NCBI RefSeq assembly: GCF_025837155.1
Contig: NZ_CP107549.1
Location: 4,381,614 to 4,445,613 of the forward strand
From: Pseudomonas sp. Z8(2022)
GTDB taxonomy: Bacteria > Pseudomonadota > Gammaproteobacteria > Pseudomonadales > Pseudomonadaceae
Length of the DNA stretch: 64,000 nucleotides
Direction: 5' to 3'
Shown here: in pieces, positions 45,171 to 55,560 of the stretch
How the letters are laid out: every line of letters begins with the position of its first letter
How positions within the stretch are numbered: the first letter of the stretch is position 1
Position numbers and translations under genes: made by a program
The notes under the pieces: model-generated
What the model saw: only the letters and a program-made list of their open reading frames with translations
Databases searched by the model: none
Told to the model about the DNA's origin: nothing

Positions 45171-45183
45171 TTTCGATTCGAAA
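45171..45183. promoter_or_regulatory. Candidate GlmR operator
   Basis: TTTCGATTCGAAA is a perfect 13-bp dyad 8 bp before the glmR start codon. A further half-site (TCGAAAG near 45211) follows upstream. DeoR/GlpR-family repressors bind TTTCG-rich dyads, so it is a natural autoregulatory site. Inference from motif and position. Confidence 0.55.
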
Positions 45184-45236
45184 GATAATGGCGCGAATCA
45201 AAACATATGATCGAAAGGGCCGCAAGCAGCCGCCGG

Positions 45237-45848
45237 TCAGTTCAGCGTCAGTTTGACTCCGAAACCAACCAGACACAGCCCCGCCATCTTCTCCAGAATC
45301 TGTGCGATACGTGGATTGGCGCGCATGCGTTCGGCAAGAAAATGCGTCAGCAGCACGACGAGCAAGCCGTAAAGGAAGGTCAGCAGCATGATGGTTACGG
45401 CCATGAAGCCGAAAGTCACCAGCCCCTGATGCCGTTGCGGGTCGATGAACAGCGGGAAGAAGGCCATGTAGAAGATGATGGCCTTGGGGTTGAACAGCGT
45501 GATCACCAGGGTTTGCCAGAGGTACTGGCGCGGCTTGATCTCCAGCGTCGGAGCCGCACCGGGCTTGGCCAGAATCATGCGCAGGCCGAGGTAAACTAGG
45601 TAAGCCGCGCCGAGCCACTGCACGACATGGAAGGCAGTCGGATAGGCCTTGAGCAGCGCAGCGACGCCGGCTACCGCCAGCCATAGCAGCACCTGATCAC
45701 CAAGGATGATGCCGAAAGTCGAGGCCAGTCCGCCACGTATGCCGCCCTTGCCCGTGGACAGGATCAGCGCCAGATTACCCGGCCCCGGGATCGCCAGCAG
45801 AATGATGAAAGCCACCACGAAGGCGGCGTAATCCGTCACACCATACAT
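45237..45848 (-). CDS. LysE/RhtB family exporter
   Basis: A 203-aa membrane protein with YAAFVVAFIILLAIPGPGNLALILSTGKGGIRGGLAS at the N-terminus and ITLFNPKAIIFYMAFFPLFI centrally. Six hydrophobic segments. It is the third LysE-type gene in the window but has no adjacent regulator of its own. Located between glmU and glmR, it may be an independent insertion into the core cluster. A perfect DnaA-box 9-mer lies just upstream at 45870-45878. Confidence 0.87.
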   Translation of the reverse strand: MYGVTDYAAFVVAFIILLAIPGPGNLALILSTGKGGIRGGLASTFGIILGDQVLLWLAVAGVAALLKAYPTAFHVVQWLGAAYLVYLGLRMILAKPGAAPTLEIKPRQYLWQTLVITLFNPKAIIFYMAFFPLFIDPQRHQGLVTFGFMAVTIMLLTFLYGLLVVLLTHFLAERMRANPRIAQILEKMAGLCLVGFGVKLTLN

Positions 45849-45869
45849 CAGGGATTCCCCTCCGGAACG

Positions 45870-45878
45870 TTATCCACA
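45870..45878 (+). other. DnaA box (perfect 9-mer), intergenic
   Basis: TTATCCACA between glmU and the LysE gene. It is one of eleven perfect copies found between 37 and 64 kb. Confidence 0.6.
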
Positions 45879-45900
45879 GGCCTTGCGGCCCTAGCTGGAA

Positions 45901-47259
45901 TTATTTCTTGGTCGGCCGTTTCCAGCCTTCGATATTGCGCTGCCTGGCACGCCCGACAGCCAGCGTATCGGCCGGCACATCGCTGGTCACTACCGAGCCG
46001 GCGCCCGTGGTGGCGCGGTCGCCCAGGTTCACCGGCGCCACCAGCGCGCTGTTGGAGCCGATGAACACGTCCTCACCCATCACGGTGCGGAACTTGTTGG
46101 CGCCATCGTAGTTGCAGGTGATGGTACCGGCGCCGATATTGGTTCGCGCGCCGATCTCGGCATCGCCCAGGTAGCTCAGATGGCCGGCCTTGGCGCCCTC
46201 ACCCATGACCGCATTCTTCAGCTCGACGAAGTTACCCACATGGGCCTTGGCGCCCAGTCTGGTGCCCGGACGCAGGCGCGCGAACGGGCCGCAGTCGGAA
46301 CCTTCGCCCAGCTCGGCACCTTCCAGATGACTGTTGGCCTTGACGATGGCGCCCTTGCGCAGCACCGAATCCTTGATCACGCAGTTAGGGCCGATCTGTA
46401 CATCGTCCTCGATCACCACCTTGCCTTCGAGGATGACGTTGATATCGATGGTCACGTCGCGGCCGACGCTTACCTCGCCGCGCACGTCGAAGCGCTGCGG
46501 ATCACGCAGGGTGACGCCCTGGGCCATCAGGCGACGGGCCATGCGCTGCTGGTAATGCCGCTCCAGTTGGGAAAGCTGATTGCGATCATTGGCGCCCAAT
46601 ACCTCCATCTCGCCGACGGCCTGCTCGGTGGCCACAACCAGGCCATCGGCCACCGCCATGGCGATCACGTCGGTCAGGTAGTACTCACCCTGGGCGTTGC
46701 TGTTGGACAGGCGGCCCAGCCAGTCGGCCAGACGTTTGCCGGGAACGGCGAGGATGCCTGTATTGCCTTCACGGATCTGGCGCTGCGCTTCGCTGGCATC
46801 CTTGTGCTCGACGATGGCCTGTACCACGCCGCTGGCATCACGAACGATGCGGCCGTAGCCGGTCGGGTCGGCCAGTTCGACGGTAAGCAGGCCAAGCCGA
46901 TCGTTGCTGACCACGGCCAGCAGGCGCTCGAGGGTCGCGGTTTCGATCAGCGGCACGTCGCCGTACAGGATCAGCACGGTGTCCGCAGAAAGGTTCGGCA
47001 GAGCCTGGGCCACGGCGTGACCGGTGCCCAGCTGCTCGGCCTGGATGACGAAATTCAGGTCATCGGCTGCCAGGCGCTCGCGCACCTTGTCGGCGCCGTG
47101 CCCGATCACCACCTGTATGCTGCTCGGCTGCAGGCTGCGCGCAGTATCGATGACATGACCGAGCATGGGTTTGTCGGCGACCGGGTGCAGGACCTTGGGC
47201 AAGGCGGAGCGCATGCGCGTGCCTTGTCCGGCGGCGAGGATGACGATATCGAGCGACAT
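45901..47259 (-). CDS. glmU: Bifunctional GlcNAc-1-P uridyltransferase / GlcN-1-P acetyltransferase
   Basis: Makes UDP-GlcNAc, the shared precursor of peptidoglycan and lipid A. It has 452 aa: an N-terminal nucleotidyltransferase (LAAGQGTRMRSALPKVLHPVADKPML) and a C-terminal left-handed beta-helix acetyltransferase with hexapeptide repeats, including the catalytic region GNFVELKNAVMGEGAKAGHLSYLGDAEIGARTNIGAGTITCNYDG. It follows atpC across a terminator, the standard Pseudomonas order. Confidence 0.97.
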   Translation of the reverse strand: MSLDIVILAAGQGTRMRSALPKVLHPVADKPMLGHVIDTARSLQPSSIQVVIGHGADKVRERLAADDLNFVIQAEQLGTGHAVAQALPNLSADTVLILYGDVPLIETATLERLLAVVSNDRLGLLTVELADPTGYGRIVRDASGVVQAIVEHKDASEAQRQIREGNTGILAVPGKRLADWLGRLSNSNAQGEYYLTDVIAMAVADGLVVATEQAVGEMEVLGANDRNQLSQLERHYQQRMARRLMAQGVTLRDPQRFDVRGEVSVGRDVTIDINVILEGKVVIEDDVQIGPNCVIKDSVLRKGAIVKANSHLEGAELGEGSDCGPFARLRPGTRLGAKAHVGNFVELKNAVMGEGAKAGHLSYLGDAEIGARTNIGAGTITCNYDGANKFRTVMGEDVFIGSNSALVAPVNLGDRATTGAGSVVTSDVPADTLAVGRARQRNIEGWKRPTKK

Positions 47260-47325
47260 GAAAAGGCGATTCCTTGGCAGCCGCCAGCGTACAGGGCACT
47301 GGCGGAATAAAACGGCAGAAATGAA

Positions 47326-47349
47326 AAAGGGTAGCCTAGGCTACCCTTT
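47326..47349 (-). terminator. Terminator of the atp operon (24-bp palindrome)
   Basis: A 24-bp perfect palindrome (arm AAAGGGTAGCCT) whose minus-strand exit reads into CCCTTTTTC. It is 28 bp past the atpC stop and upstream of glmU. Confidence 0.85.
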
Positions 47350-47376
47350 CTCGAACAACGGTTGAAGACAGCGGAA

Positions 47377-47802
47377 TCAACCGCCGTACTTCTTGCGCAG
47401 CTGCTGGACGGTACGCAGCTGTGCTGCGACTTCAGCCAGGTGAGCGGCGGCGGAACTGTAGTTGAACTCAGCCCCCTGTTCGCTCAGCGCTTTCTCGGCG
47501 GCCTTGAGGGCCTCCTGAGCAGCAGCTTCGTCGATGTCGGCAGCGCGTTGCACGGTGTCGGCAAGAACCTTGACCATGTTCGGCTGCACTTCGAGGAAAC
47601 CACCGGAGATGTAGAACACCTCGGCTTCGCCGCCCTGCTTGATCAGGCGGATCGGACCCGGCTTCAGGTCAGTGATCAGCGGCGCGTGGCCCGGAGCGAT
47701 ACCCAGATCACCCAGGTTGCCGTGCGCAATCACCATCTCGACCAGGCCGGAGAAAATCTCCGCTTCCGCGCTGACGATATCGCAATGGACTGTCATAGCC
47801 AT
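47377..47802 (-). CDS. atpC: ATP synthase F1 epsilon subunit
   Basis: A 141-aa epsilon subunit of the F1 central stalk, with an N-terminal beta-sandwich (TVHCDIVSAEAEIFSGLVEMVIAHGNLGDLGIAPGHAPLITDLKPG) and a C-terminal helical hairpin that can block reverse ATP hydrolysis. Last gene of atpIBEFHAGDC. The gap after atpD carries a strong hairpin (47825-47848). Confidence 0.97.
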   Translation of the reverse strand: MAMTVHCDIVSAEAEIFSGLVEMVIAHGNLGDLGIAPGHAPLITDLKPGPIRLIKQGGEAEVFYISGGFLEVQPNMVKVLADTVQRAADIDEAAAQEALKAAEKALSEQGAEFNYSSAAAHLAEVAAQLRTVQQLRKKYGG

Positions 47803-47824
47803 ACGCTTGCCTCAGGTTACAGAC

Positions 47825-47848
47825 TGTGGACAACCGAAGTTGTCCACA
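47825..47848. other. Perfect hairpin between atpD and atpC
   Basis: TGTGGACAAC-CGAA-GTTGTCCACA has 10-bp arms and a tetraloop. Each arm also holds a one-mismatch DnaA box. It may tune the atpD/atpC message ratio. Confidence 0.6.
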
Positions 47849-47882
47849 ACTCTGATGCGCCCGTTGCCAGGCGCATGGGTGA

Positions 47883-49259
47883 TTACAGTTTCTTCGCTTT
47901 CTCGATGGCTTCTTCGATGCTACCAACCATGTAGAACGCTTGTTCCGGCAGGTGGTCGTAGTCGCCTTTGAGAATGCCGCTGAAGCCGGCAATGGTGTCC
48001 TTCAGGGACACATACTTGCCTGGCGAGCCGGTGAAGACTTCGGCCACGAAGAACGGCTGGGACAGGAAGCGCTGAATCTTACGAGCACGGGATACCAGCT
48101 GCTTGTCGGATTCGGACAGCTCGTCCATACCCAGGATCGCGATGATGTCCTTCAGTTCCTTGTAACGCTGCAGCACGTACTGAACGCCACGAGCGGTCTC
48201 GTAGTGCTCGGTACCGATGACGTTCGGATCCAGCTGACGGCTGGTGGAGTCCAGCGGGTCAACGGCCGGGTAGATACCCAGGGAAGCGATGTCACGGGAC
48301 AGTACGACGGTGGCGTCCAAGTGGGCGAAGGTAGTCGCCGGGCTCGGGTCGGTCAGGTCGTCCGCAGGTACGTATACGGCCTGGATCGAGGTGATCGAGC
48401 CTTTCTTGGTGGAGGTGATGCGCTCCTGCAGAACGCCCATCTCTTCGGCCAGGGTCGGCTGGTAACCTACTGCGGAAGGCATACGGCCCAGCAGTGCGGA
48501 TACTTCGGTACCGGCGAGGGTGTAACGGTAGATGTTGTCGACGAACAGCAGAACGTCACGACCTTCGTCACGGAACTTCTCGGCCATGGTCAGGCCGGTC
48601 AGCGCAACGCGCAGACGGTTGCCTGGTGGCTCGTTCATCTGACCATAGACCAGGGCTACCTTGTCGAGAACGTTGGAGTCCTTCATCTCGTGGTAGAAGT
48701 CGTTACCCTCACGAGTACGCTCACCCACACCGGCGAACACGGAATAACCGCTGTGCTCGATGGCGATGTTACGGATCAATTCCATCATGTTCACAGTCTT
48801 GCCGACACCGGCACCACCGAACAGACCGACCTTGCCGCCCTTGGCGAACGGGCAGACCAGGTCGATAACCTTGATGCCGGTTTCCAGCAGCTCGTTGCCG
48901 CCGGCTTGCTCGGCATAGCTCGGCGCAGCACGGTGGATTTCCCACTGCTCTTCTTCACCGATCGGACCGGCTTCGTCGATGGGGTTGCCCAGCACGTCCA
49001 TGATACGGCCCAGGGTCGCTTTACCGACCGGTACCGAGATGGCCTTGTTGGTGCGGGTGACGTCCAGGCCACGCTTGAGGCCTTCGGTCGAACCCATCGC
49101 AATGGAACGCACCACGCCGTCGCCCAGCTGCTGCTGAACTTCCAGGGTGGTTTCGGCGCCGACTACTTTCAGCGCCTCGTATACGGCTGGCACCTGATCA
49201 CGCGGGAATTCCACGTCGATAACGGCGCCGATGATTTGAACGATACGTCCGCTACTCAT
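47883..49259 (-). CDS. atpD: ATP synthase F1 beta subunit
   Basis: Catalytic subunit, 458 aa. Walker A GGAGVGKT, Walker B LLFVDNIYRYT, the catalytic GERTREGND and the DELSEEDK-like region DELSESDK. Three copies alternate with alpha in F1. The gene is preceded by atpG with a 30-bp gap. Confidence 0.98.
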   Translation of the reverse strand: MSSGRIVQIIGAVIDVEFPRDQVPAVYEALKVVGAETTLEVQQQLGDGVVRSIAMGSTEGLKRGLDVTRTNKAISVPVGKATLGRIMDVLGNPIDEAGPIGEEEQWEIHRAAPSYAEQAGGNELLETGIKVIDLVCPFAKGGKVGLFGGAGVGKTVNMMELIRNIAIEHSGYSVFAGVGERTREGNDFYHEMKDSNVLDKVALVYGQMNEPPGNRLRVALTGLTMAEKFRDEGRDVLLFVDNIYRYTLAGTEVSALLGRMPSAVGYQPTLAEEMGVLQERITSTKKGSITSIQAVYVPADDLTDPSPATTFAHLDATVVLSRDIASLGIYPAVDPLDSTSRQLDPNVIGTEHYETARGVQYVLQRYKELKDIIAILGMDELSESDKQLVSRARKIQRFLSQPFFVAEVFTGSPGKYVSLKDTIAGFSGILKGDYDHLPEQAFYMVGSIEEAIEKAKKL

Positions 49260-49289
49260 CTTTGGTTCCTCTGAATATTTGAACCGTTC

Positions 49290-50150
49290 TTAAACCGCGG
49301 CAGCGCCGCCGACGATTTCCGAAATCTCTTGGGTGATCGCTGCCTGACGCGCCTTGTTGTAGATCAGTTGCAGATCACTGATCAGTTCACCGGCGTTGTC
49401 GGTGGCGTTCTTCATCGCAATCATCCGCGCAGCCTGTTCAGCTGCGTTGTTCTCGACCACCGCCTGGTACACCTGCGATTCGACATAGCGAACCATCAGG
49501 CCGTCGAGCAGCTCCTTGGCATCGGGCTCGTACAGATAGTCCCAGTGATGCTTGAGCTGTTGATCCGGATCGGCCACCAGCGGAACCAACTGCTCCACTG
49601 TAGGCTTCTGCGTCATGGTATTGATGAACTTGTTCGAGACCACGGACAGACGGTCGATGCGACCTTCGAGGTAGGCGTCGAGCATGACCTTGACACTACC
49701 GATCAGGTCGTTGATCGACGGCTCTTCACCGAGGTGGCTGATCGCAGCGACAACATTGCCACCAAAGTTGCGGAAGAATGCCGCACCCTTGGAGCCAATC
49801 ACGCAGAGATCGATCTCCACGCCTTGCTCGCGATCTTTCGCCATGTCCTTGACCAGGGCCTTGAACAGGTTGGTATTCAGACCACCGCACAGACCACGGT
49901 CACTGCTCACCACCACATAGCCGGCACGCTTGACTTCGCGCTCGACCATGAAGGGATGGCGGTATTCCGGGTTGGCGTTGGCCAGATGACCAATCACCTG
50001 GCGGATACGCTCCGCGTAGGGACGGCTAGCAGCCATGCGCTGTTGAGCCTTGCGCATCTTGCTGACCGCCACTTTTTCCATGGCGCTGGTGATCTTCTGC
50101 GTGCTTTTGATGCTCGCAATCTTGCTGCGAATCTCTTTTGCGCCTGCCAT
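49290..50150 (-). CDS. atpG: ATP synthase F1 gamma subunit
   Basis: A 286-aa rotor shaft subunit with the conserved N-terminal helix AGAKEIRSKIASIKSTQKITSAMEKVAVSKMRKAQ and C-terminal MIAMKNATDNAGELISDLQLIYNKARQAAITQEISEIVGGAAA. Fifty-base gap after atpA. Confidence 0.98.
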   Translation of the reverse strand: MAGAKEIRSKIASIKSTQKITSAMEKVAVSKMRKAQQRMAASRPYAERIRQVIGHLANANPEYRHPFMVEREVKRAGYVVVSSDRGLCGGLNTNLFKALVKDMAKDREQGVEIDLCVIGSKGAAFFRNFGGNVVAAISHLGEEPSINDLIGSVKVMLDAYLEGRIDRLSVVSNKFINTMTQKPTVEQLVPLVADPDQQLKHHWDYLYEPDAKELLDGLMVRYVESQVYQAVVENNAAEQAARMIAMKNATDNAGELISDLQLIYNKARQAAITQEISEIVGGAAAV

Positions 50151-50200
50151 TTCACACCTATCGGGTTAGCAGGCGGGCGTCTCGCGACGCCCGCTGCGGC

Positions 50201-51745
<1,545 letters not shown>

Positions 51746-51766
51746 AGCTCTGCTGCCCCTTCAAAC

Positions 51767-52303
51767 TCAAGATTTCAATGCTTCGGCCAGCTTCGCGAGT
51801 TTGCCGCGAACTGTGCCATCGATAACCAGGTCGCCGGCGCGAATCAGTACACCACCGATGAGGGTGGCATCTTCCGCGGCGTGCAGACGCACTTCTCGGC
51901 CGAGCCGTGCACTGAGAACCTTGGCGAGTTTGTCTTGCTGTTCATCGCTCAATGCGAAGGCACTTGTTACATCCACGTCGATCGACTTCTCCTGCTCGGC
52001 CTTGTACAGCTCGAACTGGGCGAAGATGTCCGGCAACAGGGCCAGACGGTCGTTCTCGGCGAGAACGTGGATGAAGTTCTGTGCCTGGGCGTCGAACTTG
52101 TCACCACACACCTCGATGAAGGCGGTGGCCTTTTCTGTACTCGTCAGACGCGGGGCCTTGAGCACGCGCTGCATGGTGTCGTCGATAGACACCGCCGCAG
52201 CCAGGCCGAGCATGGCTGACCAATTGGCCAGTTGCTGGTGGGCCTGGGCGTGCTCGAAGGCAGCCTTAGCGTAAGGTCGGGCCAGCGTGGTCAGTTCTGC
52301 CAT
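51767..52303 (-). CDS. atpH: ATP synthase F1 delta subunit
   Basis: A 178-aa peripheral-stalk subunit joining b dimers to the top of F1. N-terminal six-helix domain (LARPYAKAAFEHAQAHQQLANWSAML) and C-terminal VRLHAAEDATLIGGVLIRAGDLVIDGTVRGKLAKLAEAL. Follows atpF by 14 bp. Confidence 0.97.
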   Translation of the reverse strand: MAELTTLARPYAKAAFEHAQAHQQLANWSAMLGLAAAVSIDDTMQRVLKAPRLTSTEKATAFIEVCGDKFDAQAQNFIHVLAENDRLALLPDIFAQFELYKAEQEKSIDVDVTSAFALSDEQQDKLAKVLSARLGREVRLHAAEDATLIGGVLIRAGDLVIDGTVRGKLAKLAEALKS

Positions 52304-52317
52304 GATCGCGCCCTCGC

Positions 52318-52788
52318 TTAAATTTCGGCTGCCAGTTTGTTAACCAGCTCCGCATGCGCGTTTTGGTCGATGGATGCGCCCAGAATCTTCTCGGCGCCGC
52401 TGACGGCCAGGCTACCCACTTGGGCGCGCAGGGCGTCTTTGATGCCGTTGATTTCCTGTTCGATCTCGGCCTGAGCCTGAGCCTTCACACGTTCAGCTTC
52501 GCCACGGGCCTGATCACGGGCTTCGTCGACAATCTGAGTAGCACGCTTCTTGGCTTGCTCAATGATTTCGGCGGCCTGACCTTTGGCTTCGCGCAGTTGC
52601 TGGGCCACTTTTTCGTGGGCCAGCTCCAGATCACGAGCCGCGCGGTTGGCAGCGTCCAAGCCGTCTGCGATCTTCTTCTGACGTTCCTGCAGGGCGTTGA
52701 TGACCGGAGGCCATACAAACTTCATGCAGAACCATACGAAGACGAAGAAGGCAACGGACTGGCCAATCAGGGTTGCATTAATGTTCAC
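52318..52788 (-). CDS. atpF: ATP synthase F0 b subunit
   Basis: A 156-aa stator subunit with one N-terminal membrane helix (MNINATLIGQSVAFFVFVWFCMKFVWPPVINAL) and a long charged coiled coil (RDLELAHEKVAQQLREAKGQAAEIIEQAKKRATQIVDEARDQARGEAERVKAQAQAEIEQE). Confidence 0.97.
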   Translation of the reverse strand: MNINATLIGQSVAFFVFVWFCMKFVWPPVINALQERQKKIADGLDAANRAARDLELAHEKVAQQLREAKGQAAEIIEQAKKRATQIVDEARDQARGEAERVKAQAQAEIEQEINGIKDALRAQVGSLAVSGAEKILGASIDQNAHAELVNKLAAEI

Positions 52789-52844
52789 GCCAACACCTCG
52801 CTCGTTCGTTGTCCGTCACACCAATTCACTCGAAAAGGAGTGAA

Positions 52845-53102
52845 TCAGCCTGCGATTTGACCAACGAAGGGGTTCGCGAAGGTGAAGAACAGAGCAATAC
52901 CAACACCGATCATGGTTACGGCGTCGAGCAGACCGGCAACGATGAACATCTTGACTTGCAGCATCGGAACCATTTCCGGCTGACGCGCTGCGCCTTCCAG
53001 GAACTTGCCACCCAGCAGACCGAAACCGATGGCGGTACCCAGGGCACCCAGGCCGATCAGCAGTGCAACGGCGATAGCGGTCAAACCAACTACAGTTTCC
53101 AT
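52845..53102 (-). CDS. atpE: ATP synthase F0 c subunit (proton ring)
   Basis: An 85-aa two-helix proteolipid. Polar loop EGAARQPE and ion-binding Asp60 in [11 protein letters not shown] on helix 2. There is no extra Glu/Gln set, which points to a proton rather than a sodium ring. The start at 53102 is fixed by GGGAGGAAAA immediately upstream and by family length; the frame stays open to 53213. Confidence 0.97.
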
Positions 53103-53231
53103 TTTTCCTCCCGACTTACAGTCGTATTGGTTAGGTTTTTGATGAAGCGGTAAAACGAAATCGTTTCTTTGCAGCATCCCCTGGCGGGGCTGTCCCAGCG
53201 GTGCCATCAGCACCGCGGAACGTCATGCGCC

Positions 53232-54098
53232 TTAGTGGTTATCTTCATGCGCCATCGACAGATAGACGATGGTCAGCATCATGAAGATGAACGCCTGCAG
53301 CACAATGATCAGGATGTGGAAGATGGCCCAGGCCAGCTGCAGCACACCGCCCAGACCGCCCAGCAGCATGCCGCCGCTGTACATGATGGCGATCAGGATG
53401 AAGATCAGTTCACCGGCATACAGGTTGCCGAACAGTCGCAGTGCCAGGGAAACAGGCTTGGCGATCAGGGTGACGAATTCGAGCAGGAAGTTCACCGGGA
53501 TCAGCAGGATCTTCACGGCGATGTTCTTGGCACCGAACGGGTGCAGGGTCAGTTCGCCGAGGAAGCCGCCGATACCCTTGACCTTGATGCTGTAGAACAG
53601 GATCAGGGCGAATACCGACAGGGCCAGGCCCAGAGTGGCGTTCGGGTCGGTGGTTGGAACCACGCGGAAATACAGGTGCGGATCGCCAGCGATGGTGGCA
53701 GCCAGCATCGGCAGCCAGTCAACCGGGATCAGGTCCATGAAGTTCATCAAAAAGACCCAGACGAAGATGGTCAGGGCCAGTGGGGCGATCAGCGGGTTAC
53801 GCCCGTGGAAGGTGTCCTTCACGCTGCCGTCGACGAACTCGACCAGCACTTCGACGAAGTTCTGCAGGCCGCCAGGCTGATCGGAGGTCGCTTTGCGCGC
53901 CGCCAGACGGAACAGAAGGATGAAAACAAGGCCGAGAACCACCGACACCGCGAGGGTATCTACGTGGAAGGCCCAGAAGCCCATTTCTTTGGCTTCTTGT
54001 GCGGTGTGGGCGAAACTCCAGCCATTCACCGGATGCTGACCATAGGTCAGGTTCGACAGGTGGTGCTGGATGTAACCCGAAGCGGTATCTGCTGCCAT
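53232..54098 (-). CDS. atpB: ATP synthase F0 a subunit
   Basis: A 288-aa membrane stator that forms the proton half-channels. The essential Arg is in KPVSLALRLFGNLYAGELIFIL, and FVEFVDGSVKDTF-like and ALTIFVWVFLMNFMDLIPVDW segments are present. About five to six membrane helices. Gap to atpE 129 bp, the longest within the operon's core. Confidence 0.97.
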   Translation of the reverse strand: MAADTASGYIQHHLSNLTYGQHPVNGWSFAHTAQEAKEMGFWAFHVDTLAVSVVLGLVFILLFRLAARKATSDQPGGLQNFVEVLVEFVDGSVKDTFHGRNPLIAPLALTIFVWVFLMNFMDLIPVDWLPMLAATIAGDPHLYFRVVPTTDPNATLGLALSVFALILFYSIKVKGIGGFLGELTLHPFGAKNIAVKILLIPVNFLLEFVTLIAKPVSLALRLFGNLYAGELIFILIAIMYSGGMLLGGLGGVLQLAWAIFHILIIVLQAFIFMMLTIVYLSMAHEDNH

Positions 54099-54115
54099 TA
54101 TTTGCCCCGAACGCT

Positions 54116-54520
54116 TTAAGGTCTTGAAAATTTAGTTATCAGCAGCGGAGCGAACCAGCTGACCATCAGGGTCAGCAGGTAGACACCGAACAGCATCGGC
54201 GCCTCCAGAGGTTTCACACCCGCAAACGCTAGTGCAAAAAGCACGAACGTCAAAATTAGTTTTCCCGCTTCGCCCGCATAAAAAGAGCGGACGATGTCCC
54301 GCGCCGCCCGCGCTCCACTGAATCGGAACGCCTTGTGGGCGAAATACAGGTTCGGCAACCAGGCGATAAGCCCACCCAGCAATGCCGAATATCCGGCGAC
54401 GTTACCGCGCCATTGCCAGCACACCGCAGCGGCCAGCAGCAGGACGATGAGTTGGGCCACCAGAACCGGAAAGACCGGCAGACGATGGAAGGGCAGGCGC
54501 TTTGGCATGCGGCGTTCCAT
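54116..54520 (-). CDS. atpI: ATP synthase assembly protein AtpI
   Basis: A 134-aa small membrane protein with four hydrophobic segments (LVAQLIVLLLAAAVCW, GYSALLGGLIAWLPNLYFAHKAF, LILTFVLFALAFAGV, PMLFGVYLLTLMVSWFAPLLI). It heads the atp operon and helps assemble the c-ring. Start preceded by GAGGA 11 bases upstream. Confidence 0.9.
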   Translation of the reverse strand: MERRMPKRLPFHRLPVFPVLVAQLIVLLLAAAVCWQWRGNVAGYSALLGGLIAWLPNLYFAHKAFRFSGARAARDIVRSFYAGEAGKLILTFVLFALAFAGVKPLEAPMLFGVYLLTLMVSWFAPLLITKFSRP

Positions 54521-54561
54521 CTACTGATGTCCTCGTCTATCGAACGCTTTAAATCAATGAA

Positions 54562-54580
54562 TTGGCATAAAAAGTGCCAA
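54562..54580. other. Short hairpin in the atp operon leader
   Basis: TTGGCA-TAAAAAG-TGCCAA lies in the predicted 5' leader between the atp promoter and the atpI start. Possible RNA stability element. Confidence 0.4.
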
Positions 54581-54595
54581 CAAAATTGCGCGCAG

Positions 54596-54624
54596 AGTAT
54601 AGGGGGCCAATCCCCCCCATTCAA
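54596..54624 (-). promoter_or_regulatory. Sigma70-type promoter of the atp operon
   Basis: On the minus strand TTGAAT (54619-54624), 17-bp spacer, TATACT (54596-54601). It is about 75 bp upstream of the atpI start. Five of six -10 positions match consensus. Confidence 0.75.
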
Positions 54625-54679
54625 CTGCCCGGTAGTGTTTTCCGACCATGCGCTACATGGCCAGATGTGGCGAATTGTT

Positions 54680-55549
54680 TCAGCGGATATGGGCGAGAAC
54701 GCCTTGCAGTTCGTCGAGGGAGTTGTAGCGGATGACCAGCTGGCCCTTGCCCTTGGAGCCGTGTTTTATCTGCACTGGTGAGCCCAGGCGCTCTGCCAGG
54801 CGCTGTTCCAGACGACTGATATCCGGATCGGCTTTGGCTTTGGAAGGGGCCGGTTTGGCCGACAACCACTGGCGAACCAGGGCCTCGGTCTGGCGAACCG
54901 TGAGTCCGCGTGCGACAACGTGTCGCGCAGCTTCGACCTGCTGTTCGAGGGGCAAACCGAGCAGTGCACGGGCATGGCCCATTTCCAGATCGCCATGGGA
55001 AAGCAGGGTCTTGATCTCGTCCGGCAGCGCAATCAGGCGCAGCAGGTTGGTGATGGTGACACGGGACTTGCCGACGGCATCGGCGACCTGCTGTTGGGTC
55101 AACTCGAATTCCTGCTGCAGTCGCTGCAGGGCGACGGCCTCCTCGATGGGATTGAGATCCTCGCGCTGGATGTTCTCGATCAGCGCCATGGCGATGGCGG
55201 CTTCATCGGGCAGTTCGCGGACCATGGCCGGGATCTTGTTCTGACCGGCCAGCTGGCTGGCCCGCCAACGGCGTTCACCGGCGACGATTTCGAAACGGCC
55301 ACCGCCGATGGGGCGCAGCACGATGGGCTGCATCACGCCCTGGGCGCGGATCGAAGCGGCGAGTTCCTCCAGGGCGGTCTGGTCCATGTCACGACGCGGC
55401 TGGTACTTGCCACGCTGGATCAGCTCCAGCGGCACGTATTGCAGCTCACGCGAGTCGACCTGAGCCGCCTCTTCCTGCAATGCACTGACGGTGTTGCCAC
55501 CGAGCAGGGCGTCCAGACCTCGACCCAGACCTCGTTTCTTCGCAGCCAT
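54680..55549 (-). CDS. parB: Chromosome partitioning protein ParB (Spo0J)
   Basis: A 289-aa CTPase/DNA-clamp protein. N-terminal ParB/Srx domain with the CTP-binding GERRWRASQLAG, central HTH (LTQQQVADAVGKSRVTITNLLRL) for parS, C-terminal dimer domain. The ATG at 55549 begins MAAKKRGLGRGLDALLGG, the family's usual opening; the same frame is open far upstream inside parA antisense to nothing and is not used. It follows parA by 11 bp. It binds sites like the parS at 41979-41994. Confidence 0.96.
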   Translation of the reverse strand: MAAKKRGLGRGLDALLGGNTVSALQEEAAQVDSRELQYVPLELIQRGKYQPRRDMDQTALEELAASIRAQGVMQPIVLRPIGGGRFEIVAGERRWRASQLAGQNKIPAMVRELPDEAAIAMALIENIQREDLNPIEEAVALQRLQQEFELTQQQVADAVGKSRVTITNLLRLIALPDEIKTLLSHGDLEMGHARALLGLPLEQQVEAARHVVARGLTVRQTEALVRQWLSAKPAPSKAKADPDISRLEQRLAERLGSPVQIKHGSKGKGQLVIRYNSLDELQGVLAHIR

Positions 55550-55560
55550 GCGGATGTTCC

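Noticed and set aside
49211..49223. ATTCCACGTCGAT as a parS half-site in atpD
   Set aside because: Only one arm matches and the position is coding; no palindrome.
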